Shown: positions 20,349 to 27,828 of the stretch, piece by piece | Numbering within the stretch: position 1 is the stretch's first letter | Layout of the letters: each line of letters begins with the position of its first letter | Assembly: GCA_019751755.1 (NCBI GenBank) | Contig: JAIENA010000276.1 | Span: 1 to 46,269, forward strand | DNA: 46,269 bases | Source: Burkholderiaceae bacterium | GTDB taxonomy: Bacteria; Pseudomonadota; Gammaproteobacteria; Burkholderiales; Burkholderiaceae_D | Direction: 5' to 3' | Translations under genes and position numbers: made by a program | The notes under the pieces: generated by a model | What the model saw: only the letters and a program-made list of their open reading frames with translations | Told to the model about the DNA's origin: nothing | Database searches by the model: none

Positions 20349-20490
20349 TGCTGGTGATGCTTGTCTGATGGTTGGAGGATGCTTGTCCTTGCCAGGTTAT
20401 CTGGTAGTCAACATGGCCGCGCGAGATTCACGTATCATGCTGCCTCACCCAAGCTCGCCGCCAAGCCCTCGTTCAAGCTCGTGAAATACC

Positions 20491-21762
20491 GTGTATCGAT
20501 ATGATCTGATCAGCTGCCATGACTGCGGCGTGCTGCATCGCCGCCGCCCGCTGGCGTCGCGCGACAAGGCGCGCTGCGTGCGTTGCCGCAGCGTGCTGTA
20601 CCGGGGCGCCGACCCTGACCTGGGCCGGATTGCCGCCATTACGCTGGGCGCGCTGATGATTTTCCTGATCGCGCAACTGACGCCCATCGTGCGCCTGGAA
20701 ATGAACGGCAATATGTCCACCTCGACCTTGCCGGGCGCCGTCGCCATCATGTGGGGGCAGGGCATGCGCGTCGTCTCCATGTGCGTGGCGCTATTTACCA
20801 TTGTGTTCCCCGCGATTGAACTGGGCGCCGTGCTGTATGTGGCGCTGGGGCTGCGCGCCGGACGCCAGCCGCCCGGCATGCACCTGCTGTTGCGGGCGGT
20901 GCGCAAGGCACGCGAGTGGGGCATGACGGAAGTGCTGATGATCGGCATCCTGATCGGCCTGATCAAGATGACCAGCATGTCCAAGGTTGTGATCCAGCCG
21001 GGATTGCTGGCCTTTGGCGCCTTGACTCTGATGATGGCGGTGGAGGCGTCGATCGACCCGCGGCTGCTGTGGAACGCGGCCGACCGTCTGGGCGCGGGCC
21101 AGCCGCTGGCGCCGCCAGAGCGCGATGCGCTGGAGCACAAGAAACCGATGGTGGCGTGCCACGCTTGCGGGCTGGTGCTGGCGGACGCGGGCCAGCATGG
21201 CCAGCGCGCTCAACACTGTGCGCGCTGCGGCTGTAAGCTGCACCGGCGCAAACCGGACAGTGTCAAGCGCACCTGGGCCTACCTGATCGCGGCCGCCATC
21301 CTGTATATTCCCGCCAACCTGCTGCCGGTGCTGAACACGGATTCCTTGTATGGCAACAAGGACGACACCATCATCAGTGGCGTGGTGTATTTTTGGGATA
21401 CCGGTGCGCCGGAACTGGCGGTGATTATTTTCGTCGCCAGTATCGTGGTGCCGATGCTGAAGCTGGCCGCGCTGTCGCTGCTGGCGTGGACCGCGCAGCG
21501 CCGCTCGCACTGGCGCCCGATGCAGCGCACCGTGTTGTACCGGATGGTGGAGTTCATCGGCCGCTGGTCGATGCTCGATATTTTTGTCATTACCGTCAGC
21601 GTGGCGCTGGTGCGCTTTGATGCGATGGCGATGATGACGCCGCGCCCCGGCGCGCTGGCGTTTTGCGCGGTGGTGGTGCTGACCATGATCGCGGCGCTGG
21701 AATTCGATCCCCGCCTGATCTGGGATCCGATCAAGGATAAGAATGGAGTACGACATGTCTGA
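20491..21762 (+). CDS. pqiA: PqiA-family intermembrane transport protein
   Basis: This 423-residue inner-membrane protein is made of two PqiA repeats, each with a zinc-ribbon-like CxxC pair and about four membrane helices. The first has CHDC and CVRC near residues 9-32, the second CHAC and CARCGC around 220-245. PqiA works with PqiB and PqiC to move lipids between the inner and outer membranes. The start is a GTG without a strong ribosome-binding site. Both repeats align with each other by eye through PAIELGAVLY / PMLKLAALSL. The gene overlaps pqiB by 8 nt, so it opens a three-gene operon. The preceding 142-nt gap (20349-20490) shows no clear promoter. Confidence 0.93.
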   Translation: MYRYDLISCHDCGVLHRRRPLASRDKARCVRCRSVLYRGADPDLGRIAAITLGALMIFLIAQLTPIVRLEMNGNMSTSTLPGAVAIMWGQGMRVVSMCVALFTIVFPAIELGAVLYVALGLRAGRQPPGMHLLLRAVRKAREWGMTEVLMIGILIGLIKMTSMSKVVIQPGLLAFGALTLMMAVEASIDPRLLWNAADRLGAGQPLAPPERDALEHKKPMVACHACGLVLADAGQHGQRAQHCARCGCKLHRRKPDSVKRTWAYLIAAAILYIPANLLPVLNTDSLYGNKDDTIISGVVYFWDTGAPELAVIIFVASIVVPMLKLAALSLLAWTAQRRSHWRPMQRTVLYRMVEFIGRWSMLDIFVITVSVALVRFDAMAMMTPRPGALAFCAVVVLTMIAALEFDPRLIWDPIKDKNGVRHV

Positions 21763-23353
21763 ACAGGACGGCTTGCCGGAGCCAAAAGTGGATAAGAAGG
21801 GACGTTACCTGCCGTCGCTGGTGTGGCTGGTGCCGTTGCTGGCCGCGCTGATTGGCCTGGGGCTGGTGGTGCAGGCGGTGCTGGACCAGGGGCCGACCGT
21901 GGTGGTCAGCTTCCACAGCGGCGATGGACTGGAGGCGGGCAAGACGCGCGTCAAATACAAGGATGTCGATATCGGCCTGGTGCGCTCGATCGCGCTGGAC
22001 CCGGACTTGTCGAAAGTGCTGGTGACGATTGAGATGAGCAAGGAAGCGAAGCGCTTCACGGCGGCCGATACGCGCTTCTGGGTGGTGCGGCCCCGGGTCG
22101 GCGCCAGTGGCGTTTCCGGACTGGGGACCTTGCTGTCGGGCGCCTACATCGGCGTCGATGCCGGCAAGGGCGAGTTGGGCAATACGCAATTTACCGGCTT
22201 GGAACGGGCGCCGCCGGTGACGGTGGACCAGAAGGGCAGTGCGTTTAGCCTGCACGCGGAAAGCCTGGGATCGATCGATGTCGGCGCGCCGGTGTTTTAC
22301 CGTCGCATCCCGGTCGGCGAGGTGACCGATTATGTGCTGGATCCTGATGGCACCGGCGTCTCGATGCGGGTCTTCGTGCATGCGCCATATGACCAGTATG
22401 TGGGGAAAAACACGCGCTGGTGGCATGCCAGCGGGGTCGATGTGCGGCTCGATTCCAGTGGTTTCAAAGTCAACACGCAATCGCTGGCGGCGCTGCTGGT
22501 GGGGGGTATCGCCTTTGAAACGCCGGGCGGCCGCAAGCCGGAAGCGGCGGCGGCGGCGGGCGCGCACTACCTGCTGGCCGCAGACCAGGCCAGCGCGCTG
22601 CGCGAACCGGACGGCGAAGCCATTACCAGCGTGTTTTATTTCGACCAGTCGCTGCGCGGACTGGCGGTGGGCGCAACGGTCGACTTCCGTGGCATCGTGC
22701 TTGGTGAAGTGCGTTCGGTCGGCGTTGAATATGATCCGGCGAAGAAGAATTTCCGCATGCCGGTGACGGTCGAGATGTATCCGGCGCGCCTCGGCAAGCG
22801 CTTCCGCCAGGCGCTGGCGTCGGACCCGGACAAGGTCGGGCCGGAAGTGCTGGAGCGCTTGGTCAGCCGTGGCCTGCGCGCGCAACTGCGCACCGGCAAC
22901 CTGCTGACGGGGCAGCTGTATATCGCGCTCGACTTCTTCCCGAACTCGCCGCCGGTCAAGATGGACCTGGCGCAAGCGCCGCTGGAGTTGCCGACGATTC
23001 CGAACAGCCTGGATGAATTGCAGACGCAGTTGTCGAGCATTGCACGCAAGTTGGACAAGGTGCCGTTTGACCAGATTGGCGAGAACCTCAACGCCACGCT
23101 GAAAAACGCCAATGCGTTGCTGCGCCAGTTGGACAAGGAAACCATGCCGGAAATGAAGTCGACGCTGGCGTCGGCCAAGCAGACCTTTGCCGCTGCGGAG
23201 CAATTGCTGCAAAAGGATGCGCCGGTGCAGGCCGACTTGCGCGAGGCGCTGCAGCAGTTGACGCAAACCATGCAATCGTTGAATGCGCTGTCCGATTACC
23301 TGGAGCGCCATCCAGAGTCGCTGTTGCGCGGCAAAAAGGGGGATAACAAGTGA
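21755..23353 (+). CDS. pqiB: PqiB-family MCE (MlaD) protein
   Basis: This 532-residue protein has one N-terminal membrane helix (about 19-41), then three MCE/MlaD domains (about 45-135, 157-270 and 290-385), and a long helical C-terminus (about 400-525) that in the E. coli homologue forms a tunnel across the periplasm. MCE signatures recur as VKYKDVDIGLV, RRIPVGEV and RGIVLGEVRSV. The ATG at 21755 has GGAG six bases upstream; an ATG at 21743 is poorly placed. Length is close to E. coli PqiB (about 546). It overlaps pqiA by 8 nt and the lipoprotein gene by 4 nt. Confidence 0.94.
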   Translation: MSEQDGLPEPKVDKKGRYLPSLVWLVPLLAALIGLGLVVQAVLDQGPTVVVSFHSGDGLEAGKTRVKYKDVDIGLVRSIALDPDLSKVLVTIEMSKEAKRFTAADTRFWVVRPRVGASGVSGLGTLLSGAYIGVDAGKGELGNTQFTGLERAPPVTVDQKGSAFSLHAESLGSIDVGAPVFYRRIPVGEVTDYVLDPDGTGVSMRVFVHAPYDQYVGKNTRWWHASGVDVRLDSSGFKVNTQSLAALLVGGIAFETPGGRKPEAAAAAGAHYLLAADQASALREPDGEAITSVFYFDQSLRGLAVGATVDFRGIVLGEVRSVGVEYDPAKKNFRMPVTVEMYPARLGKRFRQALASDPDKVGPEVLERLVSRGLRAQLRTGNLLTGQLYIALDFFPNSPPVKMDLAQAPLELPTIPNSLDELQTQLSSIARKLDKVPFDQIGENLNATLKNANALLRQLDKETMPEMKSTLASAKQTFAAAEQLLQKDAPVQADLREALQQLTQTMQSLNALSDYLERHPESLLRGKKGDNK

Positions 23354-23970
23354 ACACCACCGTGACCATGCTGCTGGCGGCGGCCCTGTTGGCGGGCTGC
23401 GCCCACACCGCGCCGCCGGAGCGCTTTTACAGTCTCAGTGCCGGCTTGCCCGCCAGCGTGGCGCCGGCCGTTGCGCGCGCGCCGCTGTATTTTGAATTGG
23501 CGGCGGTGGCCGTGCCACAACAGGTCAATCGCAGCCAGTTGGTGGTGACGGCGGGCGAGGGCCGGGTCGAATTGCTGGAGCAGCAGCGCTGGGCGGCGCC
23601 GCTGTCGTCGGAAATCAGCCAGGCGTTGTCGCTGGGCATCACGACGGAACTGGGCGCGGTCGATGTCTATCGCACGGCGGCGCCCGACGCGGCGCCGGTG
23701 TACCGCATCAGCGCCAGCATCCAGCGCTTCGAGTCCGCACCGGGCAAATCAGCCTTGATCGATACGGTATGGAGCGTGCGCCGCGCCGGGCAAAGCAAGG
23801 TGCTGGCCTGCCGGACGGTGGCGGAAGAACCGGTGGCGGCGGCGCCGGCCGGTAGTGCCGACAGCTACGATGCGCTGGTGGCAGCCCACCGCCGCGCCAT
23901 GGCGCGCGTCGCCGCCGCCGTCTCAAAAGGTGTGCTGGCGCTGGCAGCCGGCAGCAACGCCTGCCCATAA
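23350..23970 (+). CDS. pqiC: PqiC-type outer-membrane lipoprotein (ABC-type transport auxiliary family)
   Basis: This 206-residue lipoprotein has a type II signal with lipobox LLAGC, the acylated cysteine being C17. The mature part starts APPERFYSLS and contains VPQQVNRSQLVV and LLEQQRWAAPLSSEISQAL, typical of the DUF330/PqiC family. PqiC caps the PqiB tunnel at the outer membrane. Translation starts at GTG overlapping the pqiB stop (GTGA). An unusual N-terminal Ala/Pro-rich stretch is the only oddity. Confidence 0.9.
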   Translation: MNTTVTMLLAAALLAGCAHTAPPERFYSLSAGLPASVAPAVARAPLYFELAAVAVPQQVNRSQLVVTAGEGRVELLEQQRWAAPLSSEISQALSLGITTELGAVDVYRTAAPDAAPVYRISASIQRFESAPGKSALIDTVWSVRRAGQSKVLACRTVAEEPVAAAPAGSADSYDALVAAHRRAMARVAAAVSKGVLALAAGSNACP

Positions 23971-23980
23971 GCACAACCCC

Positions 23981-24273
23981 TGGGGTCAGGCGTGCATTGA
24001 TGCGTTTTACATGTGGGGTCAGGCGTGCAATCGTGCATTCCCGTTCGCGGGATTGACGATGCGACGTGGGGGAAAGCCTTGCCGTTGCTGGGGGCGTGCT
24101 CGGTATCTTGCAGCGAAGCGAAGCATGGCGGCACCCAATGCCCATCCCTTGTGACGCACACGGGCGGCATTAGACGTGCGTATCGCCGCAACTCCCCTCT
24201 GATTAGTCGCGGCGAATGCACGAATGCATGCCTGACCCCACAGGAAATATGCACGAATGCACGCCTGACCCCA
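23981..24273. mobile_element. Nested inverted-repeat element, possible MITE-like sequence
   Basis: Two direct copies of TGGGGTCAGGCGTGCA start at 23981 and 24014. Two inverted copies end at 24240 and 24273. Each copy is extended by a TGCATT / CGTGCATTC-like stretch, so the outer and inner pairs form nested terminal inverted repeats around about 170 bp of unique sequence (24044-24211). No convincing gene lies inside. The whole gap 23971-24282 is occupied by this structure. No flanking target duplication could be identified with confidence. Confidence 0.5.
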
Positions 24274-24282
24274 TGGGGGGGG

Positions 24283-25179
24283 CTATGGGGTTTGCAGGGC
24301 GGCGACCAGCTCGCGTGCATAGCCGGGCAGGGTGTCGAGGTCGCGTACGCAAATGAGCAGCTTGCGGACCGCCCAGCTGTCGGTGAGTTTGACGTGGCGG
24401 ATCGGCATCACGGCTTGGGCGCGGAGGACGGCCGATTCCGGCAGCACGGCCACCCCGGCACCACCGGCCGCCATGCGGCACACCGCGTCCAGGCTGCGCA
24501 GGCGCACGCGGTAGGCCAGGCGCTTGCCGGTCTTGGCGGCCTGCTCGGCGACGTATTTTTGCAATGCGCTGTCACCGGCCAGGCCGATAAATTCATGCGT
24601 CAGCGCTTCCTCAAATGCCGCGCTGCGGCGCCGCTTCAATTGCCGCGCCAGCGGGTGGCCGGGCGCCATCGCCAGCACCAACTGGTCGTCGCGGAACGGG
24701 TAGGTTTGCAGGCCGCTGTGGTCCACCGAATCGGCAATCACGCCGATATCGGCCAGGCCGTCGCGCATGGCCTGCACGATGTCATAGGACAGTCGTTCCT
24801 CCAGGTCGATATTGACGTGCGGGTGCGTGGCCATGAAGTTGGCCAGCGCATCGGGCAGGAACTCGGCCAGCGCCGAGGTATTGCACAGCACCCGCACCTG
24901 TCCCTTCAGTCCCGACGCATGTTGCCCCAGGTCGGCGCGCAGCCGCTCCATTTGCTGGGTCATCACGCGCGCGTGGTGCAGCAGCGTGCGGCCGGCGTCG
25001 GTCGGCTGCACACCGCGCCGGTCGCGCAGTAGCAGCGGCACGCCCAGCATGTCTTCCATGCCCCGGATGCGGGCACTGGCCGAGGCCAGCGCCAGGTGCG
25101 ATTGCGCCGCGCCAGCGGTAATGCTGCCGTTTTCCGCCACGGCCAGGAACAGCTTCAAGTCGGTGAGGTCGAAACGCAT
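24283..25179 (-). CDS. LysR-family regulator, likely controls the divergent TSUP permease
   Basis: This 298-residue protein has an N-terminal winged helix-turn-helix (about 5-63; LKLFLAVAENGSITAGAAQSHL) and a periplasmic-binding-like effector domain (about 90-295). The helix-turn-helix reads ALASASARIRGMEDMLG, with SAR in place of the more usual QPA core seen in other LysR proteins. Its start is 96 bp from the divergent TSUP gene, with a perfect LysR-type palindrome at 25199-25221 between them. Autoregulation and control of the permease are the natural inference; the effector is unknown. Confidence 0.93.
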   Translation of the reverse strand: MRFDLTDLKLFLAVAENGSITAGAAQSHLALASASARIRGMEDMLGVPLLLRDRRGVQPTDAGRTLLHHARVMTQQMERLRADLGQHASGLKGQVRVLCNTSALAEFLPDALANFMATHPHVNIDLEERLSYDIVQAMRDGLADIGVIADSVDHSGLQTYPFRDDQLVLAMAPGHPLARQLKRRRSAAFEEALTHEFIGLAGDSALQKYVAEQAAKTGKRLAYRVRLRSLDAVCRMAAGGAGVAVLPESAVLRAQAVMPIRHVKLTDSWAVRKLLICVRDLDTLPGYARELVAALQTP

Positions 25180-25198
25180 GGGCGCCTTGATGGAGTTG

Positions 25199-25221
25199 AG
25201 GCTTCGGAGAATCCGAAGCCT
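25199..25221. promoter_or_regulatory. LysR-type operator palindrome
   Basis: AGGCTTCGGA-GAA-TCCGAAGCCT is a perfect 10-bp inverted repeat containing the T-N11-A box (TCGGAGAATCCGA). It lies 20 bp from the lysR start and 55 bp from the TSUP ATG in the divergent gap, as expected for a LysR recognition site. Confidence 0.7.
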
Positions 25222-25275
25222 GCCTGAGTATATGCCACATTTTCAGCGTGCTTGGGTCGTGCCAGACTGGGTTGC

Positions 25276-26007
25276 ATGGACCACCTCATTTATATCACCT
25301 TCGTCTTTATCCTGGCCGGCGCGGTCAAAGGCGTGACCGGCATGGGTCTGCCGACCGTCGCGGTGGCGCTGCTCAGCCTGGTCATGCGGCCGGTGGAGGC
25401 CGCTGCGTTGCTGGTGGTGCCTTCGCTTTTGACGAATGGTTGGCAATTGCTGTCCGGCGCACCGTTGCTGCCGCTGTTGCGGCGCTTGTGGCCGATGATG
25501 GTCGGGATTGGCGTTGGCACCCTGCTGGCTGGGGCGGCGGCGCTCGATGCGCCGTGGGCGGCCGGGGCGCTGGGACTGGCGTTGGTGGCGTACGCGCTGC
25601 TGGGCTTAAAAGCCGTGCGCTGGCGCGTGGCGCCGGGAATGGAACGGGTGCTGTCGCCGCTGGCCGGCGTCGCCACCGGTGCGTTGTCGGCCGCCACCGG
25701 TGTGTTCGTGGTGCCGGCCGTGCCTTACCTGCAAGCGCTGGAATTCGACCGGGATGAACTGGTGCAGGCCATGGGCTTGTCGTTTATGGTGTCGACGCTG
25801 GCGCTGGCCATCGTGTTGGCGGCCCGTGACGCGTGGCAGCCGGCCATGGCGGGCCTGTCGTTTGTGGCGCAATTGCCGGCGCTGGCGGGCATGTTGCTGG
25901 GCCAGCGACTGCGCGGTCGCATGCCGCCGGCGCTGTTCCGGCGCTGCTTCCTGCTGGCACTGATGGTGCTGGGGATGCACTTGTCGCTGCAGTGGGCCTG
26001 GCAGTGA
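25276..26007 (+). CDS. TSUP (TauE/SafE) family membrane permease
   Basis: This 243-residue protein has about eight hydrophobic helices and the family N-terminal pattern FVFILAGAVKGVTGMGLPTVAVALLSL. The repeat signature returns as GALSAATGVFVVPAVPYLQAL. TSUP proteins are thought to move small sulfonates, sulfite, or other organic anions. The ATG at 25276 is chosen over a TTG at 25252. It is monocistronic and divergent from a LysR gene, and ends 7 nt from the convergent next LysR gene. Substrate unknown. Confidence 0.92.
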   Translation: MDHLIYITFVFILAGAVKGVTGMGLPTVAVALLSLVMRPVEAAALLVVPSLLTNGWQLLSGAPLLPLLRRLWPMMVGIGVGTLLAGAAALDAPWAAGALGLALVAYALLGLKAVRWRVAPGMERVLSPLAGVATGALSAATGVFVVPAVPYLQALEFDRDELVQAMGLSFMVSTLALAIVLAARDAWQPAMAGLSFVAQLPALAGMLLGQRLRGRMPPALFRRCFLLALMVLGMHLSLQWAWQ

Positions 26008-26014
26008 ACGCTTA

Positions 26015-26926
26015 CTACGCCGGCAGTGCCGCGATTACCTCCGTGATGCGCTGGCGCAGCCACAGGTGTGCGGGATCGTGGTCGACATTGGCATGCCAAT
26101 ATAAATGGTTGTCGATCACTGGCAGTGCCAGCGGCAAGGGCAGGATCTGATGGTTGAACTGCTGGTTCAGCACGCGGCCATAGCGGGCCGGCATGGTCAG
26201 CAGGAAATCGGTCTGGCTGACCACGCTGCACGCGGTGTAATAGTGCTGGCAGCGCATGCGGATGCGGCGCTGCAAGCCCCGGCGCGATAATTCCACGTCT
26301 TCCAGGCTGGGACCGCTGCGCCGCGCGCTGACCTGGATGTGCTGCTGGCGCAGGTATAACTCGAGATCGATGTCGTCCTGCACCTGTGGGTGATCCTTCC
26401 GCGCAAAGACCACGGTGTCATCGGCGGGCAGGCGCAGCATGCGGATATGTTCAGATAGCGGCAACAGCACATCGATGCCGGCGTCGACGGTGCCGGCCGC
26501 CAATTCCCCTTCCAGTTCGGTGCGCGCCATACGCAGCACGTTGACGCCGACCAGCGGCGCCTGCGCGGCAATCGCCGCCATCAGCGGCGGCAGCAGGTTC
26601 GGTTCGACCACATCGCGCATGGCCAGCGTGAACGAGCGTTCGCTGGTGGCAGGGTCGAAACGTTCGGCGCTGTTGACGGTCAGTTCCAGCCCGCGCAGCG
26701 CGTTGCGCACCTGGCCGACGATATTGCGCGCCAGCGGCGTCGGCGCCATGTCGTGGCCCTGGCGCTCGAACAACGGGTCGCCCAGCAACTGCCGCAAACG
26801 GCCCAGCGCATGGCTGATGGCGGGCTGCGTCAGGTTCATTTTATGGCTGGCGCGCGTCAGGCTGCGTTCGGTATAGATCGCATCAAACACGACAAACAGG
26901 TTCAGGTCGACCTTGGATATATGCAT
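26015..26926 (-). CDS. LysR-family regulator divergent from a histidine phosphatase
   Basis: This 303-residue protein has a classic LysR N-terminus (KVDLNLFVVFDAIYTERSLTRASHKMNLTQPAISHAL), followed by an effector-binding domain of the NodD-like branch (DPLFERQGHDMAPTP, then RSFTLAMRDVVEPNLLPPL). It starts 93 bp from the histidine phosphatase ATG on the other strand. An ATTTTA-N5-TAAAAT repeat sits 8 bp from its own start. The convergent TSUP gene ends 7 nt from its stop. Target genes are not evident beyond possible autoregulation. Confidence 0.93.
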   Translation of the reverse strand: MHISKVDLNLFVVFDAIYTERSLTRASHKMNLTQPAISHALGRLRQLLGDPLFERQGHDMAPTPLARNIVGQVRNALRGLELTVNSAERFDPATSERSFTLAMRDVVEPNLLPPLMAAIAAQAPLVGVNVLRMARTELEGELAAGTVDAGIDVLLPLSEHIRMLRLPADDTVVFARKDHPQVQDDIDLELYLRQQHIQVSARRSGPSLEDVELSRRGLQRRIRMRCQHYYTACSVVSQTDFLLTMPARYGRVLNQQFNHQILPLPLALPVIDNHLYWHANVDHDPAHLWLRQRITEVIAALPA

Positions 26927-26933
26927 GAGATTT

Positions 26934-26950
26934 ATTTTAGTGCATAAAAT
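26934..26950. promoter_or_regulatory. AT-rich inverted repeat upstream of LysR gene
   Basis: ATTTTA-GTGCA-TAAAAT is a perfect 6-bp dyad in an AT-rich patch, contrasting with the GC-rich surroundings. It contains a T-N11-A spacing and fits a LysR autoregulatory site overlapping the promoter. Confidence 0.5.
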
Positions 26951-27018
26951 CTATTCATTTGATGAATTCTGGCGCGCAGGCTAAGCTTGAGGCCATCAAT
27001 TTGCTGCAGGGAGCACGG

Positions 27019-27729
27019 ATGGGACAGATTTACCTGGTACGGCACGGACAAGCGTCATTCGGGGCGGCCAATTACGACCAGTTATCGGCCCTGGGCTTTG
27101 AGCAGGCGCGCCTGCTGGGCCAGTGGTTTGGCAACAGCCACCAAACGTTTGAGCGGGTGGTGTGTGGCGGCATGGTGCGCCACCGGCAGACCGCCGACAC
27201 GTGTATCGGCGCGCTGCCGCGCCCGTCGCTGGTGGAGACCGAGTGGGTGACCGATCCTGGTTTCGCGGAATTCAACCATGTGGAAGTGATCGTCAAGCAC
27301 TGCCCGGAATTTTCCAGTCCCGAGCAATTCAAAACCTTTATCGCGCGGCAGCCGGACCAGAAGCATGTGTTTGAAAACGTGTTCGTGGCGGCCATGGCGC
27401 GCTGGATGGGCGGACAGCATGACGACGATTACACGGAAACCTGGCAGGGTTTCCAGCAGCGCTGCGTGGCGGCGCTGCAGCGCTTGACGGACGATGCGGA
27501 AACGGCGGACTCATCGACCATCGTGTTCACCTCGGGCGGCGTGATTTCCGTGCTGTGCCAGCACTTGCTGGAGTTGCCGGACCACAAGGCCATGGAACTC
27601 AACTGGACGATTGCCAACGGCTCCGTCACCAAGCTGCAGCACCGCCCCGGGCGCACCAGCCTGTCGTACTTCAACAACTTCGCGCACCTGGAGTGGCTGG
27701 GGGAGAATGGCAGCGTAACCTATCGCTGA
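27019..27729 (+). CDS. Histidine phosphatase family protein (phosphoglycerate mutase-like)
   Basis: This 236-residue protein carries the RHG phosphohistidine motif at its N-terminus (YLVRHGQASFG). An internal ERVVCGGMVRHRQTA holds the second basic cluster, and the C-terminal STIVFTSGGVISVL corresponds to the region that normally supplies the second catalytic His. Here that segment reads TSGG rather than the usual SHGG, so the second catalytic His appears to be replaced by Ser. The ATG at 27019 has GGGAG upstream. Substrate unknown. Confidence 0.9.
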   Translation: MGQIYLVRHGQASFGAANYDQLSALGFEQARLLGQWFGNSHQTFERVVCGGMVRHRQTADTCIGALPRPSLVETEWVTDPGFAEFNHVEVIVKHCPEFSSPEQFKTFIARQPDQKHVFENVFVAAMARWMGGQHDDDYTETWQGFQQRCVAALQRLTDDAETADSSTIVFTSGGVISVLCQHLLELPDHKAMELNWTIANGSVTKLQHRPGRTSLSYFNNFAHLEWLGENGSVTYR

Positions 27730-27748
27730 CCCATCGAACGATAGTGCT

Positions 27749-27767
27749 TTTGGGGCCAGGCCCCAAA
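27749..27767. repeat. Perfect GGGGCC-A-GGCCCC palindrome
   Basis: TTTGGGGCC-A-GGCCCCAAA is a perfect 9-bp inverted repeat with a 1-nt centre, 20 bp after the phosphatase stop. It can form a very tight hairpin or cruciform. It shares a GGGGCC(A/T)GGC core with repeats near 36761 and, less closely, near 23981. Confidence 0.6.
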
Positions 27768-27778
27768 TTGTCAGGCAA

Positions 27779-27810
27779 TAAAAAAGCCGGGCGCTTGCGC
27801 GTCCGGCTTT
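27779..27810. terminator. Intrinsic terminator between convergent genes
   Basis: A 12-bp stem (27783-27794 with 27799-27810, one G-U pair) around loop TTGC has TTTTTT on the minus strand directly after it. It therefore ends the minus-strand UraD-AllC transcript (stop at 27829). On the plus strand only TTT follows, so it may help stop the phosphatase message too. Confidence 0.8.
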
Positions 27811-27828
27811 GCTCTGGCAGGTTAAAAC

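Noticed and set aside
23981..24273. CRISPR array suggested by four related repeats
   Set aside because: The repeats are in opposite orientations with unequal spacing, and no cas gene is nearby.
23865..24320. 151-codon minus-strand frame across the nested inverted repeat
   Set aside because: It overlaps pqiC and the LysR end, and its repeated Thr-Pro-Asp and Arg-His-Ala-Phe-Val segments simply translate the DNA repeats.
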